Notes: a model not told the origin generated them from the letters alone. A stretch of 64,000 nt of DNA from Pseudomonas quebecensis (GCF_026410085.1 NZ_CP112866.1:1116001-1180000); one strand, 5' to 3'; counted from the stretch's first letter, positions 34,321-45,371 are shown. Made by a program: numbers and translations.

Positions 34321-37300
34321 TCAGGCGAGAGGTTTAGGCTCGTGCTCTGCTTCCTGGGCCTTGTGCTCTGCCGCTTCTTCGACGACGCGCGGGGCTTCGT
34401 CAGCGACAGGGGCGGCGGGTTCTGCCACCGGTTCAGCCGAGGCTTGAGCAGCTGCCGCAGCCGCAGCGGCAGCGGCTTCAGCTTCTTTGCGACGGCGACG
34501 CACTTCACGTGGGTCGTTCGGCGCGCGGCCATTTTCGGTCAGGGCAGTGACTGGCGCGGCTTCAACCACTGGGGCTGCAACCTCGGCGACCACAGGGGCC
34601 TCGACGACCGGCGCGGGCTCGACGACTGGCGTCGGCTCGACCACCACGTTTTCGGCAACCGGCGCTGGTGCTTCTTCTGCCACAGGGACAGGCGCTGGTG
34701 CTTCAACCGGAGCGGCAGGTTCAGCGTTCCATTGGAAGGCGGTCTGTTCTTCGCGAACTTCACGCACTGCCGGGGCGGCTTCTTCGGCGACCGGTGCTTC
34801 AATCGCTGCTTCCACCACTGCCTGAGGCTCAGCCTGCGGCGCAACCTCAACGGCTATCACATCGGTGACCGGCTGGGCGTCGCGAACCGGTGCTACTTCC
34901 ACTTCCGGAACCACGGGGGCTTCGATCGGGGTCGTTGCTTCTACCGTCGGAGCTTCCACCACGGCAGGCTCAACGGCCGCAGTTTCGGTAACCGGGGCTT
35001 GCACGGCAGCAGTCTCTTCGACAGCGGCGGTTGCGCGTTCAGCCTGCTCGTGGGCCTGGGCTTCAGCTGGTGCGCTGATAACCGAGCTGGCCACGGCAGC
35101 GGTGACGGCAAGGCCGGCGGCCAGTTCGTCGCCAGTCGGTTGCTGGGCACCGGCTTCGGTGTGTTCGCCGGTTTCTTCCGAACCTTCGATCACGTTGCCG
35201 TTGGCGTCGCGCTGACGCTCACGACGGTTGCTGCGACGACGCTGGCCACGGGAGCGGCGGCGTGGACGATCGCCTTCGGCGTTGTCCTGGCCGTCTTCCT
35301 GCAGTTGCTCTTCGCCGGTCAGCACTTCTTCTTCGCTGGCGGCAGCGGCCTGTTCGGCGCGCGGTTGACGCTCTTCACGCGGGGCACGAGGCTGGCGTTC
35401 TTCACGCGGCGCACGTTCTTCGCGCGGCGGGCGAGCCGGGCGCTCTTCGGTGGCGGCGGCAGCGGCAACGGCCGGAGCAGCGTCCAGCGGCTCACGCAGT
35501 TCACGTACGCGCTCTTCACGCTCACCGCGAGGCTTGCGATCTTCGCGCGGAGCGCGTGGGGTGCGTGGCGCGCGCTCTTCACGTGGTGCACGTTCTTCAC
35601 GGGCTACGGTCGGCGTGTCTTCGCGGGCTTCGCGAGGCTGGCGCTCTTCGCGTGGCGCGCGTTCTTCACGCGGTGCACGTTCTTCGCGCGGCTTGCGTTC
35701 TTCGTCACGGCGGCCGTTGCGGTTACGGCTCTGCTGGCGACCGTTGCGACGCTCTTCATTACGCGCCGGGCGCTCGGTGGCAGGCTTTTCAACCACGACC
35801 GGGGCGGCGGCAGGCTCTTCCTTGGATGCGAACAGGCTGACCAGCGACTTGACCAGGCCTTTGAACAGGCTCGGCTCAGGCATTGCGGCCGGTGCTGCAG
35901 CCGGCGCGGCGACTTCAACCGGAACCGGTGCATTGGCGCGCGCCGGCGCGGTCTTCACGGCAGCTTCCTGGCGAACCAGGGTGCGGGTCGCGGCGGCTGG
36001 CTGGACTTCTTCCACTTCCGCGGCGGCAGCGGCGATTTCGTAGCTGGACTGGCCGCTGTGGGCTTCCGGGCTGTCGTCACGCAGGCGCTGTACTTCGAAG
36101 TGCGGCGTCTCGAGGTGATCGTTCGGCAGGATCACGATGCGGGCACGGGTGCGCAGTTCGATCTTGGTGATCGAGTTGCGTTTTTCGTTGAGCAGGAAGG
36201 CCGCAACCGGGATCGGCACTTGCGCGCGGACTTCGGCGGTGCGGTCTTTCAGGGCTTCTTCTTCGATCAGGCGCAGGATCGCCAGGGACAGCGATTCAAC
36301 GTCACGGATGATGCCGGTGCCGTTGCAACGCGGGCAGACGATGCCGCTGCTCTCGCCCAGGGATGGACGCAGGCGCTGACGGGACATTTCCAGCAGGCCG
36401 AAGCGCGAGATGCGGCCAACCTGCACGCGGGCGCGGTCGGCTTCCAGGCATTCGCGGACTTTTTCTTCCACGGCGCGCTGGTTCTTGGCCGGGGTCATGT
36501 CGATGAAGTCGATCACGATCAGGCCGCCGATATCACGCAGGCGCAGCTGGCGGGCGATTTCTTCAGCCGCTTCCAGGTTGGTCTGCAGGGCGGTCTCTTC
36601 GATGTCGCTGCCTTTGGTGGCGCGCGCCGAGTTGATGTCGATGGACACCAGGGCTTCGGTCGGGTCGATCACGATGGAACCGCCGGAAGGCAGTTCGACC
36701 ACGCGCTGGAAAGCGGTCTCGATCTGGCTTTCGATCTGGAAACGGTTGAACAGCGGGACGCTGTCTTCGTACAGCTTGATCTTGCTGGCGTACTGCGGCA
36801 TCACCTGGCGAATGAAGGTCAGGGCTTCGTCCTGGGCTTCAACGCTGTCGATCAGCACTTCGCCGATGTCCTGGCGCAGGTAATCGCGGATAGCGCGGAT
36901 GATCACGTTGCTTTCCTGATAGATCAGGAACGGCGCGGAGCGATCCAGGGAGGCTTCTTTGATGGCGGTCCACAGTTGCAGCAGGTAGTCGAGGTCCCAC
37001 TGCATTTCTTCGCTGCTGCGGCCCAGGCCGGCAGTGCGCACGATCAGGCCCATGTCGGCTGGAGCGATCAGGCCGTTGAGCGCTTCACGCAGTTCGTTGC
37101 GCTCTTCGCCTTCGATGCGACGGGAGATGCCGCCGGCACGCGGGTTGTTCGGCATCAGGACCAGGTAACGGCCGGCGAGGCTGATGAAGGTGGTCAGGGC
37201 GGCGCCCTTGTTGCCACGTTCTTCTTTTTCGACCTGGACGATGACTTCCTGGCCTTCGCTCAGGACGTCCTTGATGTTTACGCGGCCTTCGGGGGCTTTC

Positions 37301-37536
37301 TTGAAGTACTCGCGGGAGATTTCTTTGAGGGGCAGGAAGCCGTGGCGCTCGGAGCCGAAATCGACAAAGGCAGCCTCAAGGCTTGGTTCGATGCGAGTAA
37401 TACGGCCTTTGTAGATGTTGGCCTTCTTTTGCTCGCGTGCACCGGATTCGATATCCAGGTCATAGAGGCGCTGGCCATCTACGAGTGCAACACGCAACTC
37501 TTCGGGTTGAGTTGCGTTAATCAGCATTCTTTTCAT
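34321..37536 (-). CDS. rne: Ribonuclease E
   Basis: This is a 1071-aa endoribonuclease from ATG 37536 ([14 protein letters not shown], the conserved start). An S1 RNA-binding domain (about 35-120) and the RNase E/G catalytic core follow; the metal-binding aspartates are in ALVSIDINS and VIDFIDM, and the Zn-link cysteines in CPRCNGTG. The C-terminal half (from about 510) is a disordered scaffold with many R-E-E-R repeats ([13 protein letters not shown]), an Ala/Pro/Val-rich acidic zone and a final basic tail. It starts most mRNA decay and processes rRNA. The 5' leader is long (see 37537-38293). Confidence 0.97.
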   Translation of the reverse strand: MKRMLINATQPEELRVALVDGQRLYDLDIESGAREQKKANIYKGRITRIEPSLEAAFVDFGSERHGFLPLKEISREYFKKAPEGRVNIKDVLSEGQEVIVQVEKEERGNKGAALTTFISLAGRYLVLMPNNPRAGGISRRIEGEERNELREALNGLIAPADMGLIVRTAGLGRSSEEMQWDLDYLLQLWTAIKEASLDRSAPFLIYQESNVIIRAIRDYLRQDIGEVLIDSVEAQDEALTFIRQVMPQYASKIKLYEDSVPLFNRFQIESQIETAFQRVVELPSGGSIVIDPTEALVSIDINSARATKGSDIEETALQTNLEAAEEIARQLRLRDIGGLIVIDFIDMTPAKNQRAVEEKVRECLEADRARVQVGRISRFGLLEMSRQRLRPSLGESSGIVCPRCNGTGIIRDVESLSLAILRLIEEEALKDRTAEVRAQVPIPVAAFLLNEKRNSITKIELRTRARIVILPNDHLETPHFEVQRLRDDSPEAHSGQSSYEIAAAAAEVEEVQPAAATRTLVRQEAAVKTAPARANAPVPVEVAAPAAAPAAMPEPSLFKGLVKSLVSLFASKEEPAAAPVVVEKPATERPARNEERRNGRQQSRNRNGRRDEERKPREERAPREERAPREERQPREAREDTPTVAREERAPREERAPRTPRAPREDRKPRGEREERVRELREPLDAAPAVAAAAATEERPARPPREERAPREERQPRAPREERQPRAEQAAAASEEEVLTGEEQLQEDGQDNAEGDRPRRRSRGQRRRSNRRERQRDANGNVIEGSEETGEHTEAGAQQPTGDELAAGLAVTAAVASSVISAPAEAQAHEQAERATAAVEETAAVQAPVTETAAVEPAVVEAPTVEATTPIEAPVVPEVEVAPVRDAQPVTDVIAVEVAPQAEPQAVVEAAIEAPVAEEAAPAVREVREEQTAFQWNAEPAAPVEAPAPVPVAEEAPAPVAENVVVEPTPVVEPAPVVEAPVVAEVAAPVVEAAPVTALTENGRAPNDPREVRRRRKEAEAAAAAAAAAAQASAEPVAEPAAPVADEAPRVVEEAAEHKAQEAEHEPKPLA

Positions 37537-38293
37537 GTTGTACCGTCGGTTTCCGGGCTGCCGGAAACGGCGTTCGGCACACACGACTTCTCACGGTCGG
37601 TGTCAGGTGCGTCAAGAGTGGTTGGCCACTCCAGTGTCCAGCAAAATCGGCCAATTGGGCCGGTATGCGACGGACGCGTCCTGCTTGTTAGCGGTGGTGA
37701 CAAAGGCACCACTTCAACAAAAGCTAAGGTCAGGAGGAGGAATCAACCGGCGACTGTGGACGAGATGAAGCGTCTAAATATAAGCCTAGTGCTACACGGT
37801 CCGACGGTTGTGCATCTCCACCCTACACGTATCCCTGATAATTCGGGTGCTGCCGCGCGCAGAATCCGCAGCGGGTTGGCATTTACCGTGTACTCCAATG
37901 GGGAGTTCACGCTCATGGCTAAACAGGCCTGAATGAAAGCGACTGCGCTCTCACTCAGCTCTTAACAGGCGTTGTTTCCGAAGCATTCGCCATGGTCTGG
38001 CTCAAGACTGACTGCACTTTGTGAACTGGCCGTAAATATCGGCGCAGAAGGCGAGTATTCACTCTGCTTTCCGCGCTCGCTTCAGGCCTCATGTCACCTG
38101 CGCTTGTTACAATCCCGAGCTTTCCAAGGTGGCGAACGCCCCGTAGGACGGCCTCGCGTCCTGATGAATTGCGATGGTCAGGGCCGGCAGTTTGCCGCAA
38201 GTCCTCTGGCCAGGCCGCTTTTGGCGGCGTTCGCGACTATAGCAGCAATGATTAAGTGCTTCAATTCCATAAAAAATTGTTATCATCGCCGCC
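37537..38293. promoter_or_regulatory. Long shared leader region between rne and rluC
   Basis: These 757 bp separate the divergent rne and rluC starts. No gene can be supported in it. In E. coli the rne mRNA has a long structured leader that lets RNase E cut its own message; the spacing here leaves room for the same. The rluC start is preceded by an AT-rich stretch (about 38255-38282) that may hold its promoter. Confidence 0.5.
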
Positions 38294-39253
38294 ATGACGA
38301 CTACCACCCCCCCGACCCCCAGCGTCCAGCTGCTTGAGGTCTCGCCGGAATATGCCGGCCAACGCATCGACAATTTTCTCCTGGCCAGGCTCAAGGGCGT
38401 GCCCAAGACCTTGATTTACCGCATCTTGCGTAAAGGCGAAGTGCGCGTGAACAAGGGGCGCATCAAGCCCGAGTACAAGTTGCAGGCCGGCGATATCGTC
38501 CGCGTACCGCCGGTTCGCGTGCCCGAGCGCGACGAACCCGTACCGCTGGCCCAGGGCCTGCTGCAACGCCTGGAAGCCTCGATTGTCTTTGAAGACAGCA
38601 AGCTGATCGTGATCAACAAGCCCTGCGGGATTGCCGTCCACGGCGGCAGCGGCCTGAACTTCGGCGTGATCGAGGCCTTCCGTCAGTTGCGTCCGGATGC
38701 CAAGGAGTTGGAGCTGGTCCACCGTCTGGACCGCGACACGTCCGGACTGCTGATGATCGCCAAGAAGCGCAGCATGTTGCGCCATCTGCACACAGCTCTG
38801 CGCGGCGATGGCGTGGACAAGCGTTACATGGCGCTGGTACGCGGCAATTGGGCCAGTTCGATCAAGAGCGTCCGCGCGCCGTTGCAGAAGAGCAACCTGC
38901 GTTCCGGCGAGCGCATGGTCGAGGTGGACGAGGAGGGCAAGGAGGCGCTGACCCTGTTCAAGGTGCTGCGCCGCTTCGGTGACTTTGCCACTATGGTCGA
39001 GGCCAAGCCGGTCACCGGCCGCACCCACCAGATTCGTGTGCATACCCTGCACGCGGGTCATTGCATTGCCGGTGACACCAAGTACGGCGACGAAGATTTT
39101 TCCAGGGAGATTCGCGATCTGGGCGGCAAACGTCTGTTCCTGCACGCGTACATGCTGACGGTGCCGCTGCCCGATGGCGGTGAGCTGAAGCTTCAGGCAC
39201 CGGTTGACGAGATGTGGGCCAAGACCGTGGAGCGTTTGAGTGTCGCACCGTGA
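38294..39253 (+). CDS. rluC: 23S rRNA pseudouridine synthase RluC
   Basis: This is a 319-aa enzyme. An N-terminal S4 domain (about 15-75) is followed by the RluA-family catalytic domain with the nucleophilic aspartate in HRLDRDTSG. It makes pseudouridines at three positions of 23S rRNA. It is divergent from rne, as in P. aeruginosa, and overlaps the next gene by 14 bp. Confidence 0.95.
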   Translation: MTTTTPPTPSVQLLEVSPEYAGQRIDNFLLARLKGVPKTLIYRILRKGEVRVNKGRIKPEYKLQAGDIVRVPPVRVPERDEPVPLAQGLLQRLEASIVFEDSKLIVINKPCGIAVHGGSGLNFGVIEAFRQLRPDAKELELVHRLDRDTSGLLMIAKKRSMLRHLHTALRGDGVDKRYMALVRGNWASSIKSVRAPLQKSNLRSGERMVEVDEEGKEALTLFKVLRRFGDFATMVEAKPVTGRTHQIRVHTLHAGHCIAGDTKYGDEDFSREIRDLGGKRLFLHAYMLTVPLPDGGELKLQAPVDEMWAKTVERLSVAP

Positions 39254-39902
39254 TTACAAGCTGCTGATTTTCGATTGGGACGGCACGCTGGCCGATTCCA
39301 TCGGTCGCATCGTCGAATCGATGCACATGGCTTCGACCCGCTCGGGGTTCGAGTTGTGCAGCGACCTGGCGGTCAAGGGCATTATCGGGCTCGGCCTGCC
39401 GGAAGCGATTCGCACCCTGTATCCGCAGATATCCGATGGCGAGCTGCTGGCGTTCCGTGAACATTACGCCGAACACTACATTGGGCTGGAGGTCGAGCCT
39501 TCGCCTCTGTTCGAGGGTGTGCGGCAATCGCTTGAGGCTTTCCGTGCCGATGGTTATCACCTGGCGGTGGCTACCGGCAAGGCTCGTCGCGGCCTGGATC
39601 GGGTGCTCAAGGCTCATGGCTTTGAGGATTATTTCGATGCGACCCGCGCGGCCGATGAAACCGCCAGCAAGCCTCACCCTCTGATGCTGGAGCAGATCGT
39701 GGCGCATTGCGGGGTGTCGCCGCGCCAGGCATTAATGGTGGGCGATGCCAGCTTCGACCTGATGATGGCGCGCAACGCCGGCATGGACAGTGTGGCCGTC
39801 AGTTATGGCGCCCAGTCCGCCGAGGCGCTGCAGCAATACGAGCCGAGGGTCACGATTGATCATTTTTCGCAATTGCAGGCCTGGCTTGGTCGGGCCCAAT
39901 AA
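39240..39902 (+). CDS. HAD-superfamily phosphatase, phosphoglycolate-phosphatase-like
   Basis: This is a 220-aa HAD hydrolase from GTG 39240, inside the end of rluC. The catalytic motif DWDGTLADS is followed by motif II TGKARRG and motif [17 protein letters not shown]. The cap domain fits Gph-type phosphatases. The substrate is not known. It is translationally coupled to rluC and followed 21 bp later by the S49 peptidase gene. Confidence 0.88.
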   Translation: MSHRDYKLLIFDWDGTLADSIGRIVESMHMASTRSGFELCSDLAVKGIIGLGLPEAIRTLYPQISDGELLAFREHYAEHYIGLEVEPSPLFEGVRQSLEAFRADGYHLAVATGKARRGLDRVLKAHGFEDYFDATRAADETASKPHPLMLEQIVAHCGVSPRQALMVGDASFDLMMARNAGMDSVAVSYGAQSAEALQQYEPRVTIDHFSQLQAWLGRAQ

Positions 39903-39923
39903 GTCTTTGCTGGGGTTGATGGC

Positions 39924-40907
39924 ATGAGTGACGAGTGGAAAGCGCCTGAGAAGGCTCAAAGCGGTGACGACAAGAGCTGGCAGTTGCTGGAGAAGACGCT
40001 CCTGGCCAGTGTCCAGGAGCAGCGGCGTGCGCGGCGCTGGGGGATTTTCTTCAAGCTGCTGACCTTTACTTACCTGTTGATCATGCTGGCGCTGTTCAGC
40101 CCGCTGATGGATATGGAAAAGAGTGCGACCCGTGGCGCCAATTACACCGCGTTGATCGAAGTACGTGGGGTGATTGCCGATAAGGAGCCTGCCAGCGCCG
40201 ACAATATCGTCAGCAGCCTGCGTGCCGCGTTCGAGGACCCCAAGGTCAAGGGCGTGATCCTGCGAATCAACAGTCCCGGCGGCAGCCCGGTGCAGTCGGG
40301 TTACGTGTATGACGAGATTCGTCGCCTGCGCGGCCTGCACCCCGATATCAAGCTGTATGCGGTGATCGCCGATCTTGGCGCCTCCGGTGCTTACTACATC
40401 GCCAGTGCAGCCGATCAGATCTACGCCGACAAGGCCAGTCTGGTGGGCTCCATTGGCGTGACGGCGGCCGGTTACGGCTTTGTCGGAGCCATGGAGAAGC
40501 TGGGGGTTGAACGTCGGACCTACAACTCCGGCGAACACAAGTCCTTCCTTGATCCGTTCCAGCCGCAAAAGGCCGATGAAACCCAGTTCTGGCAGGGAGT
40601 GCTCGACACCACCCATCGCCAGTTCATCGCCAGCGTGAAGCAGGGGCGTGGGGATCGCCTGAAGGACAAAGACCATCCGGAGTTGTTCTCCGGGTTGGTG
40701 TGGTCGGGCGAGCAAGCATTGCCGCTGGGCCTGGTCGATGGACTGGGCAGTGCCAGTTCGGTAGCGCGGGATGTGGTCGGCGAGAAAGAACTGGTGGACT
40801 TCACCGTTGAAGAATCGCCGTTTGATCGTTTCTCCAAGAAGCTAGGCGCCAGCGTGGCTGAGAAACTGGCGCTGTATATGGGCTTCCAGGGGCCGGCGCT
40901 GCGTTAA
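39924..40907 (+). CDS. sppA: S49 signal-peptide peptidase
   Basis: This is a 327-aa membrane-anchored serine peptidase with one helix near residues 42-64. The catalytic serine lies in DLGASGAYYIAS and the lysine in NSGEHKSFLDPF. It degrades cleaved signal peptides in the membrane. It is the short, single-domain form. It follows the HAD gene by 21 bp in the rluC unit. Confidence 0.88.
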   Translation: MSDEWKAPEKAQSGDDKSWQLLEKTLLASVQEQRRARRWGIFFKLLTFTYLLIMLALFSPLMDMEKSATRGANYTALIEVRGVIADKEPASADNIVSSLRAAFEDPKVKGVILRINSPGGSPVQSGYVYDEIRRLRGLHPDIKLYAVIADLGASGAYYIASAADQIYADKASLVGSIGVTAAGYGFVGAMEKLGVERRTYNSGEHKSFLDPFQPQKADETQFWQGVLDTTHRQFIASVKQGRGDRLKDKDHPELFSGLVWSGEQALPLGLVDGLGSASSVARDVVGEKELVDFTVEESPFDRFSKKLGASVAEKLALYMGFQGPALR

Positions 40908-40974
40908 TATCTCAAGTCTGCCGTAGATCAACATGTGGGATGGAGCTTGCTCCCTCCCGCATTTGGTTGTGTTC

Positions 40975-41553
40975 TTAAGGGATTTGCACGCCTTCGCTGA
41001 GCAGCATGTCCACCAGCCGAATCAATGGTAAGCCGACCAGGCTGGTCGCGTCCGGCCCTTCGGTGCTTTGGAACAAGCTCACGCCCAACCCTTCCGCCTT
41101 GAAGCTGCCCGCGCAGTCGTACGGCTGCTCGATCTGCAGGTAGCGCTCGATGCGCGCTGCATCCAGTTCGCGCATGTGCACAGTGAACGGCACGCAGTCC
41201 ACCTGGCAGTGCCCCGTCTCGCTGTTAAGCAGGGCCAGGCCGGTGAGGAAGCTGACGCGCTTGCCACTGGCGGCCAATAACTGCTCGCGCGCATTTTCGA
41301 ACGTGTGGGGCTTGCCGATGACGCGGCCTTCCAGCGTGGCAACCTGGTCTGAACCGATGATCAGGTGGCCTGGGTGGCTGGCGGCGAGGGCATGGGCTTT
41401 CTGTTTGGCCAGGCGTTTGACCAAGTCTGTGGCGGACTCATTTGCAGCGTGGCTTTCGTCGATATCCGGCGAGCGGCAGATGAACGGCAGATGCAGGCGA
41501 CTGAGCAGTTCCCGGCGATAAACCGAGCTGGAAGCGAGTAATAAAGGCAGCAT
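40975..41553 (-). CDS. Maf-family nucleotide pyrophosphatase, YceF-like
   Basis: This is a 192-aa protein from ATG 41553, with GAGGAG upstream. The Maf pattern is LLASSSVYRRELLSRL at the N-terminus and GSDQVATLEG in the middle, with KPHTFENAR. YceF-type members hydrolyse 7-methyl-GTP. It is divergent from yceD and convergent with the peptidase gene. Synteny with P. aeruginosa supports it. Confidence 0.9.
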   Translation of the reverse strand: MLPLLLASSSVYRRELLSRLHLPFICRSPDIDESHAANESATDLVKRLAKQKAHALAASHPGHLIIGSDQVATLEGRVIGKPHTFENAREQLLAASGKRVSFLTGLALLNSETGHCQVDCVPFTVHMRELDAARIERYLQIEQPYDCAGSFKAEGLGVSLFQSTEGPDATSLVGLPLIRLVDMLLSEGVQIP

Positions 41554-41621
41554 ATACGTCTCCTCAAGGCAGCCGCCGATTCTAGCGGGGCGACCGGCTG
41601 ACGCACAGGGCTGAATTTCCT

Positions 41622-41649
41622 TTGACATGGCTGGGTGCATCCCTATAAT
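41622..41649 (+). promoter_or_regulatory. Near-consensus sigma-70 promoter of yceD-rpmF-plsX
   Basis: TTGACA (41622-41627) and TATAAT (41644-41649) are both perfect, with a 16-base spacer. The expected start of transcription is about 41656, only a few bases before the ATG at 41659, so the message would be leaderless or nearly so. Confidence 0.85.
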
Positions 41650-41658
41650 GCTGCGCCT

Positions 41659-42189
41659 ATGTTGAATGACCCGATTCCACCTCACGTTGACCCGCGCAAA
41701 TTGGCTGATCGTGGCACCTCCCTTCAAGGTGAAGTGCTGCTGGCCGATTTGGAGAGACTCTGCGACCCGCTTTCCGACACTGTCGGTACGGTGCAGGCCA
41801 AATTCGATTTTGAACGAGATGAACGTAAATCTGTGGTGATCCACAGTTTTATCGACACCGAAGTCAAAATGGTTTGCCAGCGTTGTCTTGAGCTGGTCAC
41901 CCTGCCGATCCACAGCGAATGCAGTTACGCCGTGGTGAAGGAGGGTGCGAATACCCAGTCGTTGCCGAAAGGTTATGACGTGCTGGAACTGGGCGAAGAT
42001 CCATTGGATCTGCATGCACTGATCGAGGAGGAGCTTCTGCTCGCCTTGCCCATTGTGCCTGCTCATCATCCGGAAGAATGCCAGCAGCCGGCGGGCCTCG
42101 ATGCCGAGCCCGAACCGAGCGAGGACGAGGTAACGCGGTCCAACCCGTTCAGTGTATTGGCGCAGTTAAAGCGTGACCCAAACGTTTAG
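41659..42189 (+). CDS. yceD: YceD, DUF177 protein for 23S rRNA maturation
   Basis: This is a 176-aa protein with the DUF177 motif MVCQRCLELVTLPIHSEC and acidic LEEELLLALPIVPAH. E. coli YceD is needed for normal 23S rRNA processing; it always precedes rpmF. The C-terminal NPFSVLAQLKRD is conserved. A ribosome site is not visible, consistent with leaderless start. Confidence 0.92.
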   Translation: MLNDPIPPHVDPRKLADRGTSLQGEVLLADLERLCDPLSDTVGTVQAKFDFERDERKSVVIHSFIDTEVKMVCQRCLELVTLPIHSECSYAVVKEGANTQSLPKGYDVLELGEDPLDLHALIEEELLLALPIVPAHHPEECQQPAGLDAEPEPSEDEVTRSNPFSVLAQLKRDPNV

Positions 42190-42202
42190 GAGTTAATCAA
42201 TT

Positions 42203-42385
42203 ATGGCTGTTCAGCAGAACAAAAAATCCCGCTCCGCCCGTGACATGCGCCGTTCGCACGACGCTCTCGAGGCAAGCACCCTGTCCGTGGAAAAGACCAC
42301 TGGTGAAGTTCACCTGCGTCACCACGTATCGCCAGAAGGCGTATACCGTGGCCGTAAAGTGATCGACAAGGGCGCTGACGAGTAA
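42203..42385 (+). CDS. rpmF: 50S ribosomal protein L32
   Basis: This is a 60-aa basic protein: [20 protein letters not shown] at the start, and the [14 protein letters not shown] pattern of L32. The zinc-binding cysteines found in some L32 are absent. It follows yceD by 13 bp and precedes plsX by 4, the common order linking ribosome and lipid synthesis. Confidence 0.97.
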
Positions 42386-42389
42386 TCAC

Positions 42390-43400
42390 TTGTCTGCTCT
42401 CGTCATCGCGATTGACGCAATGGGCGGGGACTTCGGTCCCCGCAGCATTGTTCAGGCCTGCCTTGCCAGCCTGTGCGCTACACCCTCGTTGCACCTGACC
42501 CTCGTCGGTCAACCCTCCCTTCTTGAAGAACTGATTGCCAGCCATCCGGCGGTGGATCGCGCGCGCCTGAGCATTGTGCCGGCCAGCGAAACCATCACGA
42601 TGGATGAAAAGCCGTCGGCGGCCTTGCGCGGCAAGCCTGACTCTTCAATGCGGGTGGCCCTGGAGCTGTTGCGCGACGGCAAGGTGCAGGCCTGCGTCAG
42701 TGCGGGTAATACCGGGGCCTTGATGGCGTTGTCGCGGCATGTGCTCAAGACGCTGCCCGGGATTGATCGTCCGGCGATGGTGGCGGCGATTCCGACGCAG
42801 AACGGCTATTGCCAGTTGCTGGACCTGGGCGCGAACGTGGACTGCAGCGCCGAGCACCTGTTCCAGTTTGCCGTGATGGGCTCGGTAGCCGCCGAAGCGC
42901 TGGGCGTGGCACGGCCGCGCGTAGCGTTGTTGAATATCGGCACCGAAGACATCAAGGGCAACCAGCAGGTCAAGCTCGCCGCGACGCTGTTGCAGCAAGC
43001 GCGCGGGCTGAACTACATCGGATTTGTCGAGGGCGATGGTTTGTACCGAGGCGAAGCGGATGTGGTGGTGTGCGACGGATTTGTCGGCAATATCCTGCTC
43101 AAGTCCAGCGAGGGCCTGGCGACCATGATCGCCTCGCGTATCGAAGTGTTGTTCAGACGCAACCTGGCATCGCGCCTGGTGGGCGCCCTGGCGCTACCGC
43201 TGATGCGGCGCCTGCAGGCCGACCTGGCCCCGGCGCGGCATAATGGGGCGAGTTTTCTGGGGCTGCAGGGCATCGTGGTGAAAAGCCATGGTTCGGCCGG
43301 GGTCGAAGGCTTCCAGAGTGCGATTGCCCGTGCGGTGATCGAGATTCAGGAAAACCTGCCGCAGCGCTTGCACGGCCGTCTCGAGGACTTGTTGCCTTAG
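42390..43400 (+). CDS. plsX: Phosphate acyltransferase PlsX
   Basis: This is a 336-aa enzyme from TTG 42390. It moves acyl groups from acyl carrier protein to phosphate for the first step of phospholipid synthesis. Motifs are [27 protein letters not shown] and [25 protein letters not shown] in the C-terminal half. It starts 5 bases after rpmF. Confidence 0.95.
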   Translation: MSALVIAIDAMGGDFGPRSIVQACLASLCATPSLHLTLVGQPSLLEELIASHPAVDRARLSIVPASETITMDEKPSAALRGKPDSSMRVALELLRDGKVQACVSAGNTGALMALSRHVLKTLPGIDRPAMVAAIPTQNGYCQLLDLGANVDCSAEHLFQFAVMGSVAAEALGVARPRVALLNIGTEDIKGNQQVKLAATLLQQARGLNYIGFVEGDGLYRGEADVVVCDGFVGNILLKSSEGLATMIASRIEVLFRRNLASRLVGALALPLMRRLQADLAPARHNGASFLGLQGIVVKSHGSAGVEGFQSAIARAVIEIQENLPQRLHGRLEDLLP

Positions 43401-43526
43401 GCGAATCGGCCCGGGAATGGTTAAATGTGACCGGCCAGTTCAATTGACCATCCAATCTGTCAGTTTCGTGCGCTCCCACCGTAGGAGCGACCATTTCCGA
43501 CGACCAGATCATTAGGGGCTTGTTAC

Positions 43527-44465
43527 ATGTCTACATCCCTCGCATTCGTCTTTCCAGGGCAGGGTTCGCAGTCCCTCGGCATGTTGGCCGAGCTGGGCGC
43601 GCAATACCCGTTGATCCTGGACACTTTCAAGGAAGCTTCCGACGCCCTGGGTTACGACCTGTGGGCCCTGACCCAGCAAGGGCCGGAAGAGCAGCTCAAT
43701 CAGACCGACAAAACCCAACCGGCCATCCTGACCGCTTCGATCGCCCTGTGGCGCTTGTGGTTGGCAGAAGGCGGCGCGCGTCCGGCGTTTGTTGCCGGTC
43801 ACAGTCTGGGTGAATACAGCGCGCTGGTAGCGGCGGGCAGCCTGACCCTCGCTGAAGCGGTCAAGCTGGTCGAACGTCGTGGCCAGTTGATGCAAGAGGC
43901 CGTTCCGGCCGGGCAGGGCGGCATGGCCGCGATCCTGGGCCTGGACGATGCCGTGGTGATTGAAGCCTGCGCCGAAGCGGCCCGGGGCGAAGTCGTCAGC
44001 GCGGTGAACTTCAACTCCCCTGGCCAGGTGGTGATCGCCGGTGCCAAGGCCGCCGTCGAGCGCGCCATCGAAGGCTGCAAGGCTCGTGGGGCCAAGCGCG
44101 CGCTGCCGCTGCCGGTGAGCGTGCCGTCGCACTGCGAACTGATGCGTCCGGCTGCCGAGCGCTTTGCCGAAGCCATCGCCGCCATCGACTGGCAGGCGCC
44201 GCAGATTCCGCTGGTTCAGAACGTCAGCGCCGCCGTGGCTGCCGACCTCGACACCCTCAAGCGCGACCTGCTGGAGCAACTCTACAAGCCGGTTCGCTGG
44301 GTCGAATCGGTGCAGACCCTGGCGGCCAAGGGCGCGACCGAACTGGTCGAATGCGGCCCAGGCAAAGTGCTGGCCGGTCTGAACAAACGCTGCGCCGAGG
44401 GCGTGTCCACTTCCAATCTCAACACCCCAGACGCTTTCGCTGCCGCTCGCGCAGCACAAGCTTGA
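43527..44465 (+). CDS. fabD: Malonyl-CoA-ACP transacylase FabD
   Basis: This is a 312-aa transacylase with FPGQGSQSLGM at the N-terminus and the active serine in GHSLGEYSALVA. It charges AcpP with malonate. AGGGGC precedes the start. The 126-bp gap from plsX may hold a promoter. fabH does not lie here, as in other Pseudomonas. Confidence 0.97.
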   Translation: MSTSLAFVFPGQGSQSLGMLAELGAQYPLILDTFKEASDALGYDLWALTQQGPEEQLNQTDKTQPAILTASIALWRLWLAEGGARPAFVAGHSLGEYSALVAAGSLTLAEAVKLVERRGQLMQEAVPAGQGGMAAILGLDDAVVIEACAEAARGEVVSAVNFNSPGQVVIAGAKAAVERAIEGCKARGAKRALPLPVSVPSHCELMRPAAERFAEAIAAIDWQAPQIPLVQNVSAAVAADLDTLKRDLLEQLYKPVRWVESVQTLAAKGATELVECGPGKVLAGLNKRCAEGVSTSNLNTPDAFAAARAAQA

Positions 44466-44480
44466 ACAGGAGAAACCTGC

Positions 44481-45224
44481 ATGAGTCTGCAAGGTAAAGT
44501 TGCACTGGTTACCGGCGCCAGCCGTGGCATCGGCCAGGCGATCGCCCTGGAGCTGGGCCGTCAGGGCGCCGTTGTGATCGGCACCGCCACATCCGCCTCG
44601 GGCGCCGAGCGTATTGCCGCCACCCTGAAGGACAATGGCGTTCAAGGCACCGGCCTTGAGCTGAACGTGACCAGCGATGAGTCCGTGGCCGCTGTACTGG
44701 CCGAGATCACCGCACAGTTCGGCGCGCCGTCGATCTTGGTCAATAACGCCGGCATCACCCGCGATAACCTGATGATGCGCATGAAAGACGACGAGTGGTA
44801 CGACGTGGTCGATACCAACCTGAACAGTCTGTTTCGCCTGTCCAAGGGTGTTTTGCGCGGCATGACCAAGGCGCGTTGGGGCCGAATTATCAATATTGGT
44901 TCCGTAGTGGGTGCCATGGGCAACGCAGGCCAAGTAAACTACGCTGCCGCCAAAGCCGGCCTGGAAGGTTTCAGCCGCGCACTGGCGCGTGAAGTCGGTT
45001 CGCGTTCGATCACGGTCAACTCGGTGGCCCCTGGGTTCATCGACACCGATATGACTCGCGAACTGCCGGAAGCACAGCGTGAAGCCTTGCTGACGCAGAT
45101 TCCGCTGGGTCGTCTGGGCCAGGCTCAAGAGATCGCGAATGTGGTCACTTTCCTGGCATCCGACGGTGCGGCATACGTGACTGGGGCTACAATCCCGGTT
45201 AACGGCGGGATGTACATGAGTTAA
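44481..45224 (+). CDS. fabG: 3-oxoacyl-ACP reductase FabG
   Basis: This is a 247-aa short-chain reductase: TGASRGIGQAIA binds NADPH, and the catalytic YxxxK is in NYAAAKAGLEGFSRAL. It performs the first reduction of the fatty acid cycle. AGGAGAAA precedes ATG 44481, 15 bp after fabD. Confidence 0.97.
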   Translation: MSLQGKVALVTGASRGIGQAIALELGRQGAVVIGTATSASGAERIAATLKDNGVQGTGLELNVTSDESVAAVLAEITAQFGAPSILVNNAGITRDNLMMRMKDDEWYDVVDTNLNSLFRLSKGVLRGMTKARWGRIINIGSVVGAMGNAGQVNYAAAKAGLEGFSRALAREVGSRSITVNSVAPGFIDTDMTRELPEAQREALLTQIPLGRLGQAQEIANVVTFLASDGAAYVTGATIPVNGGMYMS

Positions 45225-45300
45225 ATTGTGACGGATCGCTTCAAAAAAATGTCATACGAGCTGTCTAAAATCCGTTATAAAGCTGCAACTTAATTTATAG

Positions 45301-45371
45301 GCGGGTGGCCGAGCGGGTTCGGGGTGAAGCTTTCAGTTGAAAAGCTGAAATGGCTTTCTATACACTTACCC
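45301..45371 (+). promoter_or_regulatory. Structured leader in front of acpP, with two alternative hairpins
   Basis: GGGT (45322-45325)/ACCC (45368-45371) encloses GAAGC (45326-45330)/GCTTTC (45353-45358) and TTTCAG (45331-45336)/CTGAAA (45345-45350). Alternatively AGCTTT (45328-45333)/AAAGCT (45341-45346) can pair, which excludes the first fold. The 5' part, GGTGGCCGAGCGGG, is like a tRNA-Ser or tRNA-Leu D arm, but the element is not a tRNA. It precedes the acpP start by 45 bases. Confidence 0.4.

Noticed and set aside
34315..37932. A 1205-codon open frame on the plus strand opposite rne
   Set aside because: It mirrors the codon-biased GC-rich rne gene in the antisense frame, gives low-complexity F/G/R-rich protein, and lacks a start signal.
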